From Pogonophryne albipinna (taxonomy: Eukaryota; Chordata; Actinopteri; Perciformes; Artedidraconidae), in the NCBI GenBank assembly GCA_028583405.1, contig CM053246.1, positions 6,169,620 to 6,233,619 of the forward strand: a DNA stretch of 64,000 nt. Direction: 5' to 3'. The notes under the pieces are model-generated. The model did no database searches and was not told the origin of the DNA. It saw nothing but the letters and a program-made list of their open reading frames with translations. Position 1 is the first letter of the stretch. The number at the start of each line of letters is the position of its first letter. Below, piece after piece: positions 12,674 through 23,405 of this stretch. A program made the position numbers and the translations under genes.

Positions 12674-13981
12674 CATGCCCGGCGCCGTGGGAGGGCCAGG
12701 GAGGGCCAGGCCCTCCCATTTGAAATTCCTGCCCTCCCCCAATAAACACGATTTTTATTATTTATAAACATTTAAAAAACTGTGAACTTTTATGCTACGA
12801 TGTATGTGATGTCAGATAGTAACTAAAACAAAAAATCGCAGGCTAACTCAAATAAATTCATGTGTCTGTTGTGATTTGTGATTCGTCCACATTTAGACCA
12901 ATCACAGCGTCACACTCTGCCGCCTATTCTGGATTTGTTTATTGTGCATTCTGTAGACTCCCATTTCTGTTTGAATTACAAAATGGACATCAGAAATTGG
13001 CTTAAAAGGTCTAAGGATTTATTAAAACGAAATAGCGATGAAAGAACTGCAGCCGATGCAGCTGCTGGCGACCCTGCACCTGCCGTTGCAGCAGCACGCC
13101 TTAATGTCACAAGCTTGACCTCGGCAAACCCCGGGGCTGAGTTAGCGAGCCCAAGCCTTGACTCATCAAGGCGGCCGCCACCAGCGCTGTCCTCCAAGGC
13201 ACAGCTCTTTTGTTTCCCCTATCGACAGTTTAAAGTAAATACGTCTTAATCTGATGCAGCTTTTACTGTCAAAGATTTTTGCGACTGGAAACACGCATTA
13301 CAGACTGATAAAGGACTGCTAAGGCATGCTGCATCAAAAGAACACATTTCATGTGAGAGTTTGTGGAGAGAGAGAGAGAGAGAGACAGATACGCGAGGAA
13401 ACAAATAAGGAAATTAGTACTTTGGTGCAGATCAGCTGGCACGGAACCATTATTACGTGTCAGCTGTCGTTGATATTATAGCTTTTTTAGCTGTCAACCA
13501 ACTGCCTCTCAGAGGTGACCACGATTCACTCCACAGCATGTCCGACTCAGGCAGTGGGCTCTTCCTATCGCTGTTTGAGTATACGCTGCACAAAGATGCA
13601 GAGTTGGCCAAAAATAATGGAAAGCATTCCCCACACAGCAACATACACCTCTCACGACATGCACAATGCCATAATAGAGCTAACAGCAGTTCATCGTCTC
13701 CGTCTCTACTATTTCTCTCCGAGTGCAGCGATGAGGAAGCTGCCATCCCTAACCAGTGTGCCTTGCTCGTGATTTACCAGTGTTTGTGCTGCCACGCACA
13801 CAATGTTTCAAAAGTGGTTTCTATGTTGCCCTTTATTTGTGTATGCATTTGCGATAAGTGTGCGTCTTTACGCAATGCTGTTGGCCTTGCTGTTTGATAT
13901 ATTGTGCCGCAGGACGGTTTTGTGTGCTCTCCCATGAAAATCATATGCCCTCCCATTAGATTTGTTCTGGCGCCGGGTCTG
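12674..13981 (+). mobile_element. hAT element with decayed DUF4371-type transposase, 1.3 kb
   Basis: A perfect 8-bp target duplication CTGCAGTG lies at 12,666-12,673 and 13,982-13,989. The ends are CATGCCCGGCGCC and, reversed, CAGACCCGGCGCC (11 of 13 alike). A GGGAGGG/CCCTCCC inverted segment follows the left end. The interior holds transposase remnants on the plus strand (separate entry). The element is internally deleted relative to a full transposase gene of about 2 kb and so is presumably non-autonomous. Confidence 0.88.
12983..13772 (+). pseudogene. Remnant of TTF/DUF4371-type hAT transposase
   Basis: The remnant starts at an ATG opening MDIRNWLKRSKD, the kind of start seen in TTF-finger hAT transposases of fish. 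After an Ala/Pro-rich stretch comes a region at about 13,457-13,690 that resembles the DUF4371 domain: one frame reads QLPLRGDHDS and then LFLSLFEYTLHKDAELAK, and the next frame continues with HTATYTSHDMHNAIIE. The shift between frames near 13,610 and the stop codons at about 13,246 and 13,470-13,490 break the gene. The catalytic RNaseH-like core and C-terminal dimerisation tail are absent. Family assignment rests on these short motifs. Confidence 0.6.
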
Positions 13982-14495
13982 CTGCAGTGTCTGACTGACC
14001 TTTACTGTTCCCTGTTTCAGACAACTGTAGTGGATTATGGGTAATTATGTAGGAGTGTCTAACATACAGGAGGATCCATTTAAATATTCCTCTCCTTATA
14101 TTCAAATATTTAAAGAACAACAAATAAAACGGAACATTATGTTCCTTTTATCTGACAGCTCTTAGGTGTAATGTACTGTATACAGTGGCGGTTTTACAGG
14201 GTGGCACGGGGTGGCAGTTGCCACCTCAGAAAAATGCCTTGCCACCCCAGCTGCCACCCCAGTTGGCCGCTTTGTTTTGAAAAAAAAGTTGTGGCTCATC
14301 GGACATTTATGAGAGAAAATCTCTAATGTCCGAGTGCAAGTGAATGCAGCACAAGACGCGAGCCTTGTAACCCCTCCCCCGGCCCTGGAACGAGCGAGGA
14401 AATATGATTGGCAGCGATTTCATTTGAACGGGGGACAGTGCAAAACGAGAAGCATTTTGGATCCAAGTAGACGGAAGGAATGAGGTATTTGCGGT

Positions 14496-15415
14496 CAGTG
14501 GCGGCGCCAGGGTATGGCTGGGGTAGGCTACAGCCATACCAAGAAATGGCTTAGCCCCACCTTAGCCCCACCATGAAAAATGATGTTAAAATAAGCAAAA
14601 TAAAGTCCGCCAACTCGCGCGGAGTAAACTGCACAGACAGCAGTTAGTAAGATTGATTTCAGTAGCCACTTGTCTGGAAATACCGAAGACCAGAAACGGT
14701 TTTGAAAACTTTTGTCACGTAGTGATCGTCTTCTCAATAGAACATCTTTGATAATGTCTTCTGGCCAATCAGAATCACGATAACGGCATGGTGTTGTTGC
14801 AGGAAGTCCCGATACATCGAAATAAGACCCCACGGTTTGATGATTGATAGGTGTGTGGGCTGTCTTTCATTTTGACACACAGAACAATGGGGGCTATCCA
14901 CCCTTATCCACAATGTAAAGTAATTCACAGCCTCTTCCCTCTTCTCTCTGTGAGGAGCAGCAGGTTCAGCTTTCAGAACAAAGCAACAAAAAACTAAAAT
15001 ACCATTCATTTTTTTAAATATGTAGTGTAGTAATAGATTTATTTATTTTTCTTCTCAAGAGAGTACCAGAATGTGTATTTTATGTTAGTATTTCAAAACA
15101 TTTCCTGGGGGAGAATCCCCCCAGACCCCCCTGCAGGGGTTGGGTTTTCAGCATGTCAACTCTTTCACCTGTGGGGAAATTGCAGGATTGGCTCCAGGTC
15201 GCCCTTTTTATTTACTACAAGACAAATGTGCCTTTTTATTTCATACAGTTCAATTTGGATTGAGACAGGGAAATAATCTAAACCTCACGCGTGGCGTTTC
15301 ACTGTCAAGGGGAGCGTGTATGTAGTTACATTGCAAATACTGACTTGAGCCGCACCACTGTATGGGTTAGCCCTACCATAGATTACCCAACACAAATACT
15401 CTGGAGACGCCACTG
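14496..15415. mobile_element. Nested hAT element, 920 bp
   Basis: It is inserted in the 14,183-18,045 element with a perfect target duplication TTTGCGGT (14,488-14,495 and 15,416-15,423). The ends are CAGTGGCGGCGCCAGGG and, reversed, CAGTGGCGTCTCCAGAG. A 7-bp-stem, 6-base-loop hairpin at 15,105-15,124 is followed by ACCCCCCT, as in the 16,229-17,786 element. No intact gene; the frames at 14,528-15,009 (minus) are short and unrecognised. Confidence 0.9.
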
Positions 15416-15427
15416 TTTGCGGTCTAC

Positions 15428-15560
15428 AATGACAGAGAAGAGCCTGTCAAGTTTGGCTGTACTCAGCATTGAATCAAAACGCACCATAGCTTTAAATCTT
15501 AATAAGTTTGTGAGGCGTTTTACTGAACAAGATGGTAATCGCCACATTCAGCTGTTATAG
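15428..15560 (+). pseudogene. C-terminal tail of hAT transposase
   Basis: This open stretch ends at the TAG at 15,558-15,560. It reads EKSLSSLAVLSIESKRTIAL and then an Asn-Lys-Phe-Val helix, ending RHIQLL. This is the pattern of the C-terminal hAT dimerisation region (R-L-S-x-L-A-x-L-S-I-E motif) in TTF/DUF4371-type transposases. Everything upstream is missing or replaced by the nested element at 14,496-15,415. It belongs to the outer hAT, giving that element a plus-strand gene orientation. Confidence 0.6.
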
Positions 15561-16668
15561 GCATGCCAACTTGATGCTTTGCTCACGGATGAGTCGATGA
15601 GAATAATAAACTGTTAAGATGATGACCTTACATGTGTACAATATTTTTCTTCTTTGTGGGGTTCTGCCCCCAAAAAACTGTTTCAAGTCCTGAGAAAGTC
15701 AAATAAGACGATGTGTAAAACTTCACTGCCCAGCCAAAAGAAAGTAACCACTTTGATTTAACTAGGCCAGTAGGTAAGGACTTTCCACTGGATAATAACT
15801 GCAGCGATGTAATGTATATGTTTTAGCTGAATACACGTTTTTTAACCCTAATTGATGCAGTTAGTCACTTCTTTAATGTTTGTTCTTTCTGATGTAAAGT
15901 CAAGGTTGTAACTGTTTGCAATGAAGTTGTGGGGCACTGAACTGTTCTTTTGATTCTTTTGATATATGATAGTAATTACTTGTCTTTCAAATTTGAAGGA
16001 GGGTGAGCAAGCATCTTGAGGAACATTCATCATTAACTCCTCCAAAAAATATAGTTTATTTAATAATAACACTGAATATGTGAATCATAACAGTGATTGA
16101 CAGCTGATAGGAATAATATGATTGTTAATATTATCATATTCATACAGACAAACATCGATGAGACAGTTAATGTACTTATTGCAGCAGTCTGCATAGATTT
16201 GGTACCCCTGCTGGTCTAAGAGTGAGACCAGAGCCGGCCCGACCCATTAAGCGACATAAGCGGCCGCTTAGGGCCCCGCAGCCACTAAGGGCCCCCTAGC
16301 AAAAATAAATTAAAAACATTTTTTTAATTAAAAAAAAAAAAAATCTCAGTACACCGTCGCTGTGATAAGTATGTTTAATTAATTGTGTTAATATGCCTAG
16401 ATTGCCTACTCTCAAAGTCATGTATTATATTATTGAGTCAATAATATAATACATTAACCGTGCTTTACCTGAACCTCATCATGACAGAAGAGAGGACGGC
16501 AGGATTGTAATTTCCCGTGTTCAGTGAATGCAACAGAGGCAAGACACCAGACCAACCAGAGAGTTGAATGGAAATAAACATCTGTCTTATTGGCTGACAG
16601 GTACCTATCCTGTGAGCTATGACAATGTTTAAAATAAATTGTCAGTCGGACTCAAAGTTTTTGAAGAT

Positions 16669-16770
16669 GGACATAAGAAAACATTTTCTTAAAAAAGACG
16701 ATAATTCTCAAGTGGTGGCTCACACAACAACCCCAGAGCCACCACTTGATCCAGGCAAACAAGGTATGTA
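16669..16770 (+). pseudogene. First coding exon of hAT transposase (remnant)
   Basis: The ATG at 16,669 opens MDIRKHFLKKDDNSQ, a start typical of TTF-type hAT transposases. The frame ends in GKQ directly before GTATGT, a strong splice donor at about 16,763. No downstream exon is present within the element, so the gene is decapitated. It has the same N-terminal signature as the remnant at 12,983, so the two elements are relatives. Confidence 0.5.
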
Positions 16771-17359
16771 AATGTCAGTAAACTTCCAAGTAATGCGAAC
16801 ATATAAGTAAAGCATAAATTACAGCTACGTTGACGTTACTTTGAATCGTGGGGGTAAGCTAAACCGTTAGCAAGTAGCTATAGCTAGCCAGATATATTAA
16901 ATAAACACTTTGTCATACAATCTAAATGTAATGTTTTTTAGCGTTACCTGGTGATTTCAAAGAAAGCTCTCTGGGAAATGTTGACTTACTGTTCGACATG
17001 AAGCTAGAAGCTAGTACACAGTTGATCCTGAGTCCTGTCAGTTAAAGTGTTTCATAGTTAGCTTAGCTAAGCATCAACCTAGCACTGAAATATATGGATG
17101 TTATGTGACAGTATTTCTGAGAAAAAGTCAGCTGAAATGGTGGCATAGTTGCCACTGCTTTACGTGTCAACATTATGTTTGAACGTATTTGCAGCAGTAA
17201 ATGTGGCTGTTTGGCCACTGACGTTGCCATAACAACACCTGAATTTAAATGTGCAACCTCTTTTTGTGACAGATTTTTGCAAGAAATTATAATTCTTCTG
17301 AATGATATTCCTATTTACAGCTAGTTTCTATCTATGTGAACATTATGAGATGGACAGCC

Positions 17360-17630
17360 AGAGAGAATAAATGAAAAACAGTTATGAAATACTATATGAC
17401 AAAACAAGAATACAGTTTAAGTGATTTGTAAAATATCCATAAAGAAAAATCTGTTTACAGTTCTGTTTCATATGGGTGTTGAGAGATGTATCCATAGATC
17501 TCTTAATTTTGCTCTCAAAGTGCACCAGATTGATGCTTTTAACATCAATATTTAAAAAAAATCTTCCCGGGGGAGCATGCCCCCGGACCCCCCTAGAGGA
17601 GGTGAGGACCCCCCTAGAGGAGGTTAGGTC
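17360..17630 (+). repeat. Block shared by three hAT elements
   Basis: About 250 bp is nearly identical to the inverted stretch at 10,935-11,215 and the direct stretch at 58,390-58,580. Shared landmarks are GTGATTTGTAAAATATC, CAGTTCTGTTTCATATG, TGCACCAGATTGATGC and the terminal CCCCCCTAGAGGAGG. It is likely the 3' non-coding part of one transposase family that survives in several internally deleted members. Confidence 0.75.
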
Positions 17631-18053
17631 CACAGTGTTTACATGCTTATTTATACAATATGTGTGCTTATAACATCATAAGACAAAAGTTGGCTCCGTG
17701 TTGTGTGAAGTGAGAACGCGCTAGAGTGAGGGGGGCCCCCAAGCCAAAGCTCGCTTAGGGCCCCCAAAAGTCTAGGGCCGGCCCTGAGTGAGACAAACTA
17801 ATTCAGTTATTGTTCAGTTAAAATTCATTAAATTATGTCTGCCACCTTATATTTATATGTAAGGCTTTACTGATGTGCTACAATAATGTCACCTAATGTT
17901 ATTGAATTAAAATATCAATATTGTGGCTTTCCGAGTTAACATTGATTGATATGACTGCGATTAAATCAGCATATACTTCTGCCAGGGGATGCCACCCCTG
18001 AAATTCTCCTGCCACCCCATGAATATTTTTCTAGATCCGCCCCTGACTGTATA

Positions 18054-19777
18054 CATTATATAATTAAATATGATGTAATGGTAAAGGGTCTATTTGCTCG
18101 GGTTACTAAATTACCCATGGGTATTTGGTCTGTGGATTAGTGACATGTTTATGGAAAGACATGTCATAGTTGAATTTTAGAAATGGTTATTTTTGGTACT
18201 GTGTGAGTACAGTAAGTCCTCCATTAGTCTAGTAGAAAGGTGGGTTCTCCATTCAGCCCACTAGAATATGTTTCTAATTGAATTTCTTATTATACACATT
18301 TTCATCTCCCCAAATGGATCCTTTCGGCCATTTTTGAAGTCATCTTGGATAACCGACGGGAATTGAAAATCAGATCAAAGACGAATAACCCAATTTTTCT
18401 GAGTAACTTTGGAATAGATTTAGAGTGGTTATTGTCATGTGTTATCTATGTAAAAGTCAGAATAATTAACACTCAAAAGCTTGCATCTGTAATTGTAATG
18501 GAGGCAGAGACCCTTATAAAGGATAAATGGGAATCAGGAAAAGGTATTTCTGCGTATTACCCATAGCTAAATACCACCAAAGGTGTAGAGATAACATGTT
18601 ATAGCAAGTAGTAGTTACAGTAACAGTAGCATTAGTAGTAGTGATAGCAGATACACATACTGTAGAAATGGTGGTTCTGTAATAAAAAAAATGCTTTATG
18701 TTGTAATAACTTTTTCAGATTAGGATTCAAACAAAAAAACAGATCAGGATTTCTAGCACACTGTCGTGACTGAATACTGGTGCTCACTCACAGCCGCATG
18801 AGAGGAAATATTAGGCCGAAACATCTCAGGCGTGAAGTGCCTATTAGATTATTCCTGAGACCAAACAACAGAGCAGGGAGAGGGTGGCAGACTGGGAGCC
18901 AAGCCTCTCTCAGCGCTGGCAATCAGGTGGTATTAGGCTCCACCAGTTAGAAGCCTCAGTGAGGCAGACACAGTGTTAGCCCTACATGTGTACATACTCT
19001 CAGCCATCATCCCAGACACAATAATGGAAAACCAGATACCTTATCAAGCTCAACTGTCAGGCTTGAGGCCGCGCCTTGGAGATTAAGTGTGGGATATGTG
19101 TGACTGTGCGATGCATGTGGTCGGGGATTGCGCTGGGAAGAAGTGTGTGAGAGGATGGAAGGGTTAGCTGCAACTTCCTGAGGTTTGGTTGCAGAAGAGT
19201 CCCATCTGTATAATTCCTGCTTTGTTACGGAGGGGGTGCAGCGTGGTTTTGTTCTCTTTATCCTACTGGGAGATCCTTAGAATGTTTCTTGATTGACGCT
19301 GGAGATCCACCCACTCTGGGTTGCTAATGAGAAAAGCCCTGAGGACACAGAAATTCTGCAGACATTACTCCCTGACCTTTGTGGGGTTTGCTGGGGACGC
19401 GGCGGCAAGGCGTTCATGCAGCCCCGCCGTCGGACGCGTGTCAGGCTCCTCGGGGCTCGGCTCGGGGACGGGGAGCAACACGAGGGAGCCTCGTTATGTG
19501 CGCAACATCAAAACGAATCAGGCTCCATCCACCACCCCTCATCTTAGGCCCCCACTGCGGGCTGCAGGGTGAGTGTGTGGAGGTAATGAGACCATGGCGC
19601 TCCTCGGCCCCCACCGCCACCTCCACTGCGAGACACTAACAACTACTGGTGCCCCGGGGATGTCCGTGAGATAGGCAGTGAGAAAAAGAAAGAGTGTGGG
19701 GGGAAAAAAGAGTGTGAGAAAGAAAGAGAGAGACCAGACAGTCCACCTAATCAGCTGAAGTGGAAGTTATCCTTATG

Positions 19778-19780
<3 letters not shown>
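18054..19780. other. Single-copy-looking non-coding stretch
   Basis: No gene supported. The part at 18,780-19,250 has balanced composition and could be conserved regulatory DNA. 19,390-19,640 is GC-rich with overlapping open frames on both strands and no domain signature. Purine-rich GA/GAAA runs at 19,680-19,735 precede the GT microsatellite. Confidence 0.45.
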
Positions 19781-19848
<68 letters not shown>

Positions 19849-19853
19849 CGTGC

Positions 19854-19914
<61 letters not shown>
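19781..19914. repeat. (GT)n microsatellite, 134 bp
   Basis: An uninterrupted GT tract with one GTGC block at about 19,844-19,860. It produces long spurious Cys-Val and His-Thr frames on both strands. Confidence 0.97.
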
Positions 19915-19915
<1 letters not shown>

Positions 19916-22270
19916 CTCACGCACTGCCAGGGGGTTTCAGAGGTCTCGAAGGAGCTGTGCCAAGTTGTGTGGAAGTTTCTCTTGTTGCCAACAGGCGCTG
20001 AACAGTCAAGCCTCCCTGCAGTCACACAGAGAGCGTTTATGATTCTTTGGTAATTATTGGGCCTAATTCATGTGCAAATACAATCATTCTCTAGGGCTGC
20101 ATGATATTGGAACAAACTAACATTTACAAAAAATGAAAAGATAAAGGCATATTCTCACGGTTATGTCAATGTACCTTTTTTTTTTTAGTCAACATCATTC
20201 TGTCTATAGCCAAAATCTTTACATTCAACTTTTTCACAATATTTCTTTCTGTTTTTCTGTGCTTCCGGACCCAACATGTCACTCACTAGTAACACACTGT
20301 GTATCCACTGACCTTTAATTCGTTTTCAATAATCGATGTTCAATCAGACAGAATTCTAGCTTGCTTAGTCATAGAATATGGAAACCGTACACGTTTTCTT
20401 CCTTGTATCAAGCAGCAACAAATGTTAGCATGGCGTGTTTGCATTAATTCACAATTACTTGACATCGTACATCCTGTAATGTAACTATTACCAGGGTAGA
20501 AATTTCACGGCGGCCATGACGGCCATGGCCGTCGTTGCCCCTCGGTCTGGCCGTTATGCCCCACAAATAATTGTACGTCCTACGGCCACCATGGCCTTTG
20601 TGCCCCTCAAACTGTTAAAATCTCGAAGTTGCTTTAAAAGCGTCAGAGCAGTGGTCTGGTCTCTGAACTGCATTATGCTGCGTTCACAACGGACGTGATG
20701 CGAATATTTGCATTGCTCTAATCGCTGGAGTTTCACCGCGGCTCTCAGCTGTGTTTACTCGCATCATTCAAACAGGATGCGCTGGAGAGGGGGCGGGGCT
20801 TATATCCATGTAAATGGGTGGAAATGTAGGCTGGCTTTACACCCACGGCCCTATCAGAAACGTTGCTATCAGAAACAATGCCCGACTGTTTTGGATGTAA
20901 TATGGTCGGTGCATGTTTACATTAGTATCACTAACACTCAGAGCTTACCTGTACTGCACAGAGCATGTGTGTGAAGAAGCAGGAAATAAAGAAGGAACTC
21001 ACCTTGTGGTATAACCCATGGATGTATAATAAGAACTGGATACAGCGTGGGAGGTGGGGCCTCATTCATTCCTATGAGAGTTGCTCAATAGCGCATGATG
21101 ACAAAATGGCCCAACTTTTGAGAGAGCGAAACGTCACAGATTACCCGGCATGCCTGAGAAGTACCCGTATGTGCACTCATAGATCATGCGCAACTTTAAC
21201 CACGCCGCCCAAAAGGCTCGTTCACATTAAGCACGTGAATTTGCGTACACGTAACAGCACCGCGCGTTCATGACAGCACGGTACTGGATTTATATTAACG
21301 AGGCGGCAGTTAGCAGCTAGCGGCTAGCTAGTAAATTATGCTAAGTTACACATCAATCGTTATGTACTTTTATATTACGCTGACATCAGGATCTAGTGAT
21401 ATCCAAGCAACAGAGCTTCATTTAGCATGATACTTGTGTAGGTTGTACATGAAACCACTTGGTAATATATAAAAATGTATATGTTGAAGCCTGTTATGAA
21501 CAATTGTGAGTTAAAACTTTATCTAAAAAGTAAAGCTGATGATGGATTACTGTGGTGGAGTTAAAATAACAATAGCCTATTTCTTTTTGAAATGTGATGG
21601 AGTAAAAGGATAGTAACTGTGATTATTCATGTTAAGTAGCCCACAAGTAACTAAAACAATTGCAAGTGCAATAAGAAACTACAGGAACGTTAATCTACGT
21701 CGGTAATATTAACTTTATTTAATACAACATTTACGGTACAAGATGTAATCATACAGCCCATGTAGTATAATATTTTACAAATGATGAATTACAGCAAACA
21801 TGTGCAATATATCCATTATTACAGCTCCGTGGGCTGGCAGTAAGGCGATATGGTCCGTTGTTATTGTGCATCCATGGGTAAAGATAAATGCATGTAGTGC
21901 TGAACACGTAACATGAACGTGCCGGGCGGCGCGGTCCCGTGGGTTAGATGCGCGTTCATAATGCAGAGGGAAATAACTCTCAGAATAACGTTATTAGCAC
22001 ATTATTACAACTTGAGGACCGAATGTTTTTAATAAGGGCTATACAAGTGTTCATACTGGTTAGTTTATTTAGTTTAAAAAAAATTATCCAACGAGTTACA
22101 GACCACTCTTTCCCCATGTAAGTCAATGGGAAAAAGTGTTTCCGGGCCCAGCAACCTAAAGGAAGTGTAGTACCGCCGTTTGGCCACAACGAATATTCTC
22201 ATCAGACTCCGGCGCACTTCCTGGGGGCTTGGGGTCTGCAGGCAGGGTCCCATGAAAAAGACTGCAAAAT
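19915..22270. other. Decayed repeat mosaic without a gene
   Basis: Repeat-like fragments are recognisable: a TAGGGCTGCATGATATTGGA-type start at about 20,093, a CAGGGTAGAAATTTCAC start at about 20,492 with GGCCAT/ATGGCC repeats, a GCTGCGTTCACA segment at about 20,690, and CCATGGATGTATAATAAG at about 21,016. The last also occurs beside the 57.7 kb hAT. None can be closed with matching ends and a target duplication. Open frames of up to 102 codons (20,965-21,273) are chance-like. Confidence 0.45.
22115..22226 (+). repeat. Interspersed repeat, copy 1 (copy 2 at 60.7 kb)
   Basis: ATGTAAGTCAATGGGAAAAAG and then, about 90 bases later, a GGCGCACTTCCTGGG-type end recur in the same order and strand at 60,712-60,834. 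Both copies lie close to CCATGGATGTATA words. It is a moderately old dispersed repeat. Confidence 0.6.
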
Positions 22271-22411
22271 GCGTCTATGATTATTTTTAGTATTCTCGAT
22301 CTTTCCAATCCAGTCAAGAGATCTCTCTCCCCCCCCGCCTTGCTTGGGAGGGGGCGGGGCAGTTTACACACACGTAGCTGCTACATGCAGCAACACACAC
22401 ACAAGGCGGAG

Positions 22412-22531
22412 ATGGCGGAGAGAACGCGCTCCGAGGTGTGGTTAAACTTTACCCGTCTTGATGTGGACAATGCTCATTACCAAAAGTGCAATAAGAGTTT
22501 AGCATGTAAGGGCGGGAACACGAGCATTTAG
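22412..22531 (+). pseudogene. BED-type zinc finger start of a hAT transposase (fragment)
   Basis: The short frame starts MAERTRSEVWLNFTRLD and continues with a Cys-x2-Cys-type CNKSLACKGG segment ending in NTS, the layout of a BED finger (aromatic residue, then Cys pair, then NTSNLxxHLxxxH). The frame stops at 22,531 before the His pair. It is cut off by the junction with the minus-strand hAT remnant at about 22,540-22,560, so it is a truncated N-terminus. Confidence 0.5.
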
Positions 22532-22560
22532 TCTAAACATTAAGCAAAAGTGCACCACAT

Positions 22561-22615
22561 TCATTTAATGAGCACCACGGTCTCTGTACAAATGAGACAC
22601 ACTGGTTCTGTGCTC
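22561..22615 (-). pseudogene. hAT transposase finger, continuation beyond the provirus
   Basis: Read on the minus strand, this short segment continues in frame from the transposase start at 33,887-33,982 once the provirus and one copy of GCTC are ignored. It supplies a PVCLIC-type Cys-x2-Cys finger half and ends at a TGA (22,561-22,563). It is the other side of the insertion site of the endogenous retrovirus. Confidence 0.7.
22612..22615. repeat. Target-site duplication of the provirus, left copy
   Basis: GCTC directly precedes the left LTR and is repeated at 33,887-33,890 after the right LTR. Four bases is a usual duplication size for gamma/epsilon-type retroviral integration. Confidence 0.85.
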
Positions 22616-23395
22616 TGTTATCTGTGTTGGTTATTCTCGCGTCCAGGAGAGAAGCTTAAAAAGGAGACTAAATGGAGTCTCTGAGATGGTGTCAAATTGG
22701 TACTTTAATTAAAAATAAAGGCGCGGTTATGTTACAAACAGAATATTGTTCGACAGAAAAACAGCTGTGTCTCTGGCTCTGGCAGGTGAAGAAAAGAGGC
22801 CGAACCCCTCAGGTCCCGCTGTTATATATCCTCTGCTGGCTCCTCCCTGCGGGCCGGCTCTCCACGTCTTAATGTCCGTTGTTTCGCATATCAGAGGATA
22901 CAGACATTGTACATTCAATATATATCTAAACACGCCTTTTCTCTTCCTTAACTCTTTCATGACTTTTCATTTAACACATTCTAAACGCTGTAATCAATAC
23001 TCCAAAAAATACAGGAAATACTTCACGGCAGTTTGGTTTCCGGTCGTTCCGGATGTTGTCACATGCTACCCACATCTGTAAACAATAACGTACTCAAATA
23101 AACTGTACCTTCATTTAATATTCAACAATAATAATATCTCGACGTCTATAGTTGTAGTGTTGAAATCAGTAGGTTTCGGTGTGCAACATCATATCGCTGC
23201 TAAATTCACCTCTATAGTAAATGGTATATTAGCCTCATGCTAAATGCTAACCGGAGATGAAGGATTTTCAGAACAAAAGCTTAACAACTGGTTGTGCACA
23301 GGAACTTCTGGTTTTTCAGTATAAAACAGCTTTTAAACTGACGGTATGTTTTATGGTTCATTATGCTATCAAAACATTGATTTTAATTTCTAACA
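22616..23395 (-). repeat. 3' LTR of the provirus
   Basis: 780 bp, TGTTA...TAACA. On the minus strand it has a TATATAA box (22,822-22,828) and an ATTAAA polyadenylation signal (22,704-22,709) about 115 bp further on. It differs from the right LTR at five bases (all in the half toward 23.1-23.4 kb) and by one A in an A-run. Confidence 0.95.
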
Positions 23396-23396
23396 G

Positions 23397-23405
23397 TCCC
23401 TCCTT
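23397..23405 (-). promoter_or_regulatory. Polypurine tract
   Basis: On the minus strand the sequence AAGGAGGGA lies one base before the 3' LTR, the expected position of the plus-strand DNA priming site. Immediately upstream in the sense direction is a hairpin, ACACACC-taaa-GGTGTGT in plus-strand notation. Confidence 0.85.

Larger units (their letters stand above)
16229..17786 (+). mobile_element. Nested hAT element, 1.56 kb
   Basis: It is inserted in the outer hAT with a perfect target duplication AGTGAGAC (16,221-16,228 and 17,787-17,794). The ends are CAGAGCCGGCCC and, reversed, CAGGGCCGGCCC, followed by TTAGGGGCC/GCCCCC-rich subterminal repeats. It contains a first transposase exon (16,669 onward) and, at 17,360-17,630, the block shared with the elements at 10.7 and 57.7 kb, including a perfect hairpin at 17,567-17,586. 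Confidence 0.9.
14183..18045 (+). mobile_element. Host hAT element containing two nested hATs
   Basis: The ends are CAGTGGCGG (left) and, reversed, CAGGGGCGG (right), with inverted GGTGGCA-rich subterminal repeats. A perfect target duplication ACTGTATA lies at 14,175-14,182 and 18,046-18,053. Removing the two nested elements and their duplications leaves about 1.37 kb of host element. The remaining coding piece is a C-terminal transposase tail at 15,428-15,560. This is the oldest layer of a three-element nest. Confidence 0.9.

Noticed and set aside
19747..20042. Long Cys-Val and His-Thr open frames on both strands
   Set aside because: Pure product of the (GT)n microsatellite.
20492..21290. 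Possible hAT elements starting CAGGGTAG or at GCTGCGTTCACA
   Set aside because: No matching opposite terminus or 8-bp duplication could be found.
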